Positions 5,677 through 7,729 of a stretch of 7,729 nucleotides of DNA are shown here, piece after piece. Both the position numbers and the translations under genes were made by a program. Position 1 is the first letter of the stretch. Each line of letters starts with the position of its first letter. Source of the stretch: Deltaproteobacteria bacterium (lineage in GTDB: Bacteria; Desulfobacterota; DSM-4660; Desulfatiglandales; HGW-15); assembly GCA_021737245.1 (NCBI GenBank), contig JAIPEI010000167.1:1-7729 (forward strand), given 5' to 3'. The notes below the pieces were generated by a model. That model was given only the letters and a program-made list of their open reading frames with translations, was not told where the DNA came from and did not search any database.

Positions 5677-6954
5677 TCAGTAATAGATGCCTTCCTCGGT
5701 GTAGCCTCCCCGGCTCTGGAAGTCAAAGTTCCAGTTGAAGGTGAGCATCATGAACTCGTTGTCATAGCTGCCGCCTGCGATGTTGGAGTCGCGCTCCTCA
5801 ATGCCGCCGGTGAGGGTGAGGTCCATGTCGTCGGTGATGAGGTAGCCCAGGCTGGCTGCGGTGTACAGGGTGTCGTCGTCGCGGATCTCCAGGTTGCCGG
5901 CCGGGGTGAAGCCCCGCGAGGTCTCGTAGTCGCTCATCTGGTAATAGCCCTTGAGCCGGGCCTGGATCTTGCCCCAGAACACGTGGCCCGCGTCCCAGGT
6001 CAGGCGGTGGGCGATGTAGTCGGTGCCGTAGTTGTTGAAGTTCCGCTCGAATGCCAGGTAGCCGTGGGTGCGGGCGCGGACAAAGCGGTCCCCCAGGTAG
6101 CGTCTTCCTTCGGGAGGCGGCGGGTTCTGGAAGAGCACGGACACCTTGTAGGCGATGATGTCGCCGTCCTCGATGGCCGGGTTGTCGTAGTCGCGGTTGT
6201 GGTAGCCCACGCCCGCGTCGAATGCGAAGTACTTGTAGCGCTTCTGGCCGATGATCTTGATCTGGCTGGAGGTGTAGTCGTTCGGGATGTTGTCGTAGTC
6301 CAGCCACCAGTGCTGGAGCTCCAGGTCCAGGGTCAGGGTGCGGGTGGGGTCGTAGATCAGGTTGCCGATGAACCGGTGCTCCACCGAGTCGTTGGGGTTG
6401 TCCTCCTCGTACCAGAGGTCGGTGCGGCGGTAGCGGAGGCCGGCGGAGAACTTGTTCTCCCAGTCGTAGAAGATCATGGGGGTAAAGCGGTTGATGTCGT
6501 AGCGGTCCAGCTGAATGGAGTCGCTGAGCCGGTCGTACGCCGTGGGGTAGCGGGTGCGGTAATAGGCGTCGTCCAGGCCCACGGTGAGGCGCTTGGCCGG
6601 GCGGTGGCGGAACTCGAAGTTGGCCAGGTGGCCGATGTAGTCGTAGTCCGAGATGTCGGGTGCGTTCTCGGGCTTGTCCCCCACGTCAAAGTACTTGTAC
6701 CCCTCCAGGGTGTAGTGGAGGGTGGCCTCGGTCTTGGGGGTCTCAAAGCCGACCATGACGCCGGGCTGGGCCAGGAGGGTGTAGACGTCCCGCTCGTTGT
6801 TCTCGGTGTTGAAGAAGTTGGTCTCCATCCGGGCGCCCACCGTGACCATGGGCTCGATCTTGAACTTGGGGGCGGCTGTGGCGGGGGCGACGGCCAGACC
6901 CAGGAGACAGGCTGAAACGAAGGCCAGAAAGGTTGCTCTTGGAATCGACCGCAT
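5677..6954 (-). CDS. Outer-membrane beta-barrel protein of the exopolysaccharide export operon
   Basis: This 425-residue protein starts with a Sec signal peptide (basic MRSIPR, hydrophobic core to about residue 23, likely cut after A27 in 'PATAAPK'). The mature part has the alternating polar/aromatic pattern of transmembrane beta strands throughout, rich in Tyr, Trp, Phe, Asp and Arg. Examples are 'ATLHYTLEGYKYF', 'FSAGLRYRRTDLWYE' and 'LTLDLELQHWWLDYD'. It resembles the BBP2-like putative porins found in polysaccharide loci. No enzyme motif is visible. The strand 'FMMLTFNWNFDF' looks like the closing BAM-recognised strand, but about 13 residues follow it, ending in IYY. It is the first gene after the promoter and leader and has a good ribosome binding site (AGAGG, 5 nt before ATG). 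Its place beside an OPX protein lacking the outer-membrane helix suggests that it forms the polymer pore, as proposed for WzpX-type barrels in Myxococcus. The barrel call is firm and the pore role is inferred. Confidence 0.88.
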   Translation of the reverse strand: MRSIPRATFLAFVSACLLGLAVAPATAAPKFKIEPMVTVGARMETNFFNTENNERDVYTLLAQPGVMVGFETPKTEATLHYTLEGYKYFDVGDKPENAPDISDYDYIGHLANFEFRHRPAKRLTVGLDDAYYRTRYPTAYDRLSDSIQLDRYDINRFTPMIFYDWENKFSAGLRYRRTDLWYEEDNPNDSVEHRFIGNLIYDPTRTLTLDLELQHWWLDYDNIPNDYTSSQIKIIGQKRYKYFAFDAGVGYHNRDYDNPAIEDGDIIAYKVSVLFQNPPPPEGRRYLGDRFVRARTHGYLAFERNFNNYGTDYIAHRLTWDAGHVFWGKIQARLKGYYQMSDYETSRGFTPAGNLEIRDDDTLYTAASLGYLITDDMDLTLTGGIEERDSNIAGGSYDNEFMMLTFNWNFDFQSRGGYTEEGIYY

Positions 6955-6968
6955 GGGTACCTCTTTGT

Positions 6969-7000
6969 CCGGGGCAGGCCGCTATATCGGCCTTGCCCGG
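6969..7000 (-). promoter_or_regulatory. Leader hairpin immediately before the ribosome binding site
   Basis: On the minus strand CCGGGCA and GGCCG pair with CGGCC and TGCCC plus GG, closing an atatag loop: 12 bp with one bulged base on each side. It ends 8 nt or fewer before the AGAGG that precedes the barrel ATG. No T-run follows, so it is not a terminator. Its position would suit translational control or protection of the 5' end. Confidence 0.55.
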
Positions 7001-7053
7001 TGTGGGATGGGGCGGCTGCCCGTTGGGGGAGGCAAGCTCCTCGACGAGCAGCA

Positions 7054-7092
7054 GCATCCCTCATGCCCGGCATGCGCAGGAGGGAGAGATGC
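7054..7092 (-). promoter_or_regulatory. Second leader stem-loop containing a near-perfect palindrome
   Basis: GCAT (7092-7089) pairs with ATGC (7057-7054), CCCT with AGGG, and the centre is the palindrome CATGCC-n-GGCATG at 7062-7074. The parts stack into one interrupted hairpin in the leader RNA. As DNA, the central palindrome could also be a protein-binding site. Confidence 0.4.
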
Positions 7093-7145
7093 CTATCATG
7101 GTACTTGGGGGGGCGGTTCATTCAAACGACACAAAACGGTATGGA

Positions 7146-7173
7146 ATTTCACACATCCAATTGTGTTTGTCAA
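7146..7173 (-). promoter_or_regulatory. Sigma-70-type promoter for the export operon
   Basis: A perfect TTGACA -35 box lies at 7173-7168. With a 16-nt spacer the -10 is TGAAAT (7151-7146). With 17 nt it is GAAATT preceded by TGT, an extended -10 form. The element sits between the upstream gene's terminator and the barrel gene, where the operon promoter is expected. The start of transcription would be near 7139. Confidence 0.6.
7151..7166. promoter_or_regulatory. Possible operator palindrome inside the promoter
   Basis: ACACA (7151-7155) and TGTGT (7162-7166) form a perfect inverted repeat with a 6-bp centre. It fills the spacer between the -35 and -10 boxes, where a bound repressor would block RNA polymerase. 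The arms are short, so chance is possible, and no regulator gene is in the window. Confidence 0.3.
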
Positions 7174-7248
7174 GCAGGAAGTGGGTAAGGAATTACACGC
7201 CGGCCACGGTATGGGAGAGGGGGCTTTGGGGATTGGAGCGGATGCCTG

Positions 7249-7290
7249 AAAAAACACCCCCTTCGGCGTGAAAGGGGTGCGAAGGGGGTA
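7249..7290 (-). terminator. Intrinsic terminator of the Cache-domain gene
   Basis: On the minus strand ACCCCCTTCG (7289-7280) and CGAAGGGGGT (7265-7256) form a perfect 10-bp stem around a 14-nt loop. One G and then six Ts (7254-7249) follow. It begins 18 nt after the TGA at 7310-7308. It separates this transcript from the export operon. Confidence 0.93.
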
Positions 7291-7307
7291 TGATCTTGGG
7301 GTTGCAA

Positions 7308-7729
7308 TCAGACCGGGCTGGCCCGCCTGCGGTCGTCAATGGGGAAGTCCTCGGGCGGGGGCAGGAAAAAGTCGGGCTCGATGGGCTCGTCATAGGCTTC
7401 GATGGTCTCCAGGTAGAGGCCGGTTCCGACGACCCAGCCGAAGGGCTTGTAGAGCTGCACCAGGGAGGTCTTGGGCACGGGCGCCTTGCCCGTGGGGTCG
7501 GGCCAGAGGTAGTCCACGAACCCGCCGCCCGCCTCCAGGCACTTGCCGATGAACTCCACGAAGATGGGCTTGTCGTCCGCGTCGCGGATGTTGGTGACGA
7601 TCTTGTTCTCGAGCTGCGGGTTGGTGGGGTGCACAAGCATGCGGCCCTGGAGGTTGTTGATCCAGAAGTAGTTCCGGCCGTCCACGCCCCAGCGGTAGCT
7701 GCGGATGAACTCCATGGCACGCTGCTCCT
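7308..7729 (-). CDS. Cache-domain sensor protein, N-terminus beyond window
   Basis: The C-terminal 139 residues of a Cache_2/sCache-type ligand-binding domain are visible. Family signatures appear in order: 'AMEFIRSYRWGVDGRNYFWINN', 'MLVHPTNPQLENK', 'FVDYLWPDPTGKAPVPKTSLVQLYKPFGWVVGTGLYLETI', matching the usual pattern of RYG-DGYFWIND, MHP, GFVDYxWP, PKxSYV and GWVIGTGIYVDDI. An ATG at 7715 follows a possible AGGAG, but the frame is open to the window edge and the residues before it (EQRA) continue the domain's first helix, so the true start is outside. Cache domains bind small molecules in the periplasm, usually ahead of a TM helix with HAMP, methyl-accepting, kinase or GGDEF output. Here the domain is followed only by about 25 proline- and acid-rich residues and a TGA, so no output domain follows it. 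It is a stand-alone sensor/binding protein, or its other domains are N-terminal. A terminator isolates it from the export operon. Confidence 0.88.
   Translation of the reverse strand, partial: EQRAMEFIRSYRWGVDGRNYFWINNLQGRMLVHPTNPQLENKIVTNIRDADDKPIFVEFIGKCLEAGGGFVDYLWPDPTGKAPVPKTSLVQLYKPFGWVVGTGLYLETIEAYDEPIEPDFFLPPPEDFPIDDRRRASPV

Larger units (their letters stand above)
6955..7139 (-). other. Structured 5' leader of the export operon
   Basis: If the promoter at 7173-7146 is used, the mRNA carries about 185 untranslated nt before the barrel ATG. I find no convincing gene here. The leader has two stem-loops, at 7092-7054 and 7000-6969, and ends in AGAGG as ribosome binding site. I could not match it to a known riboswitch class by eye, including GEMM-type cyclic-di-GMP motifs. 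Confidence 0.5.

Noticed and set aside
5587..6915. Plus-strand open frame of 442 codons opposite the barrel gene
   Set aside because: It is a Val/Gly-rich repetitive translation without a signal peptide or domain. The minus strand has the signal peptide, barrel pattern and ribosome binding site.
6898..6954. Lipobox-like V-S-A-C in the barrel signal peptide
   Set aside because: The Cys lies in the middle of the hydrophobic core, followed by more hydrophobic residues and an ordinary A-T-A cleavage site, so a type I signal peptide is more likely.
6743..7057. Minus-strand frame of 104 codons starting in the leader and overlapping the barrel gene
   Set aside because: There is no clear ribosome binding site, and most of it overlaps the barrel coding sequence in another frame with Pro/Ser/Arg-rich shadow composition.
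7061..7099. Possible 12-residue upstream peptide in the leader
   Set aside because: It has an ATG and an in-frame stop but no Shine-Dalgarno sequence, and no run of regulatory codons that would suggest attenuation.
1..7729. Exosortase/PEP-CTERM locus
   Set aside because: The gene set resembles the export part of XrtA loci, but no exosortase, PEP-CTERM protein or Prs regulator is visible, so the general Wzx/Wzy export label is kept.
1..7729. CRISPR arrays, tRNA or rRNA genes, insertion sequences
   Set aside because: No regularly spaced repeats, tRNA-like cloverleaf, rRNA segments, transposase frames or terminal inverted repeats were seen on either strand.

Overview
The window is GC-rich bacterial DNA from a Gram-negative organism, shown by a Sec-exported outer-membrane beta-barrel, a Wza-type outer-membrane export protein and a two-TM inner-membrane co-polymerase. 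Every gene I can support lies on the minus strand, so the window reads biologically from right to left. The split co-polymerase/kinase pair, the dedicated barrel and a DUF4388-like module together suggest a deltaproteobacterial lineage (Desulfobacterota or Myxococcota relatives). That placement is an inference and no marker gene confirms it.

Layout in transcription order: (1) 7729-7308, the C-terminal part of a Cache-domain sensor protein, closed by a strong intrinsic terminator at 7290-7249. (2) 7248-6955, a gene-free region with a TTGACA-type promoter, a small palindrome between its -35 and -10, and a structured leader of about 185 nt ending in a hairpin just before a good ribosome binding site. 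(3) 6954-5677, an outer-membrane beta-barrel. (4) 5508-4597, an OPX-family polysaccharide export protein with a GTG start and two SLBB domains. (5) 4369-2699, a Wzz/GumC-type polysaccharide co-polymerase without a kinase domain. (6) 2591-1365, a CpsD/CapB-type bacterial tyrosine autokinase with an extra module of roughly 160 residues inside its catalytic domain. (7) 1320-1, a membrane-anchored TPR protein that runs off the left edge.

Genes 3-7 look like one operon for the export half of a Wzx/Wzy-dependent exopolysaccharide or capsule pathway. The co-polymerase sets chain length in the inner membrane, the kinase drives its cycling through ATP binding and phosphorylation of its tyrosine-rich tail, the OPX protein forms the periplasmic channel, and the barrel probably supplies the outer-membrane pore. 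No glycosyltransferase, flippase or polymerase is in the window. They may lie further left or elsewhere.

The most unusual item is the kinase. Between the Walker A/A' half and the Walker B half sits a segment resembling DUF4388 (PatA-like) signalling modules, which could let an unknown cytoplasmic signal control polysaccharide export. The operon also carries a stem-loop without a U-tract in each of its three longest gene junctions.
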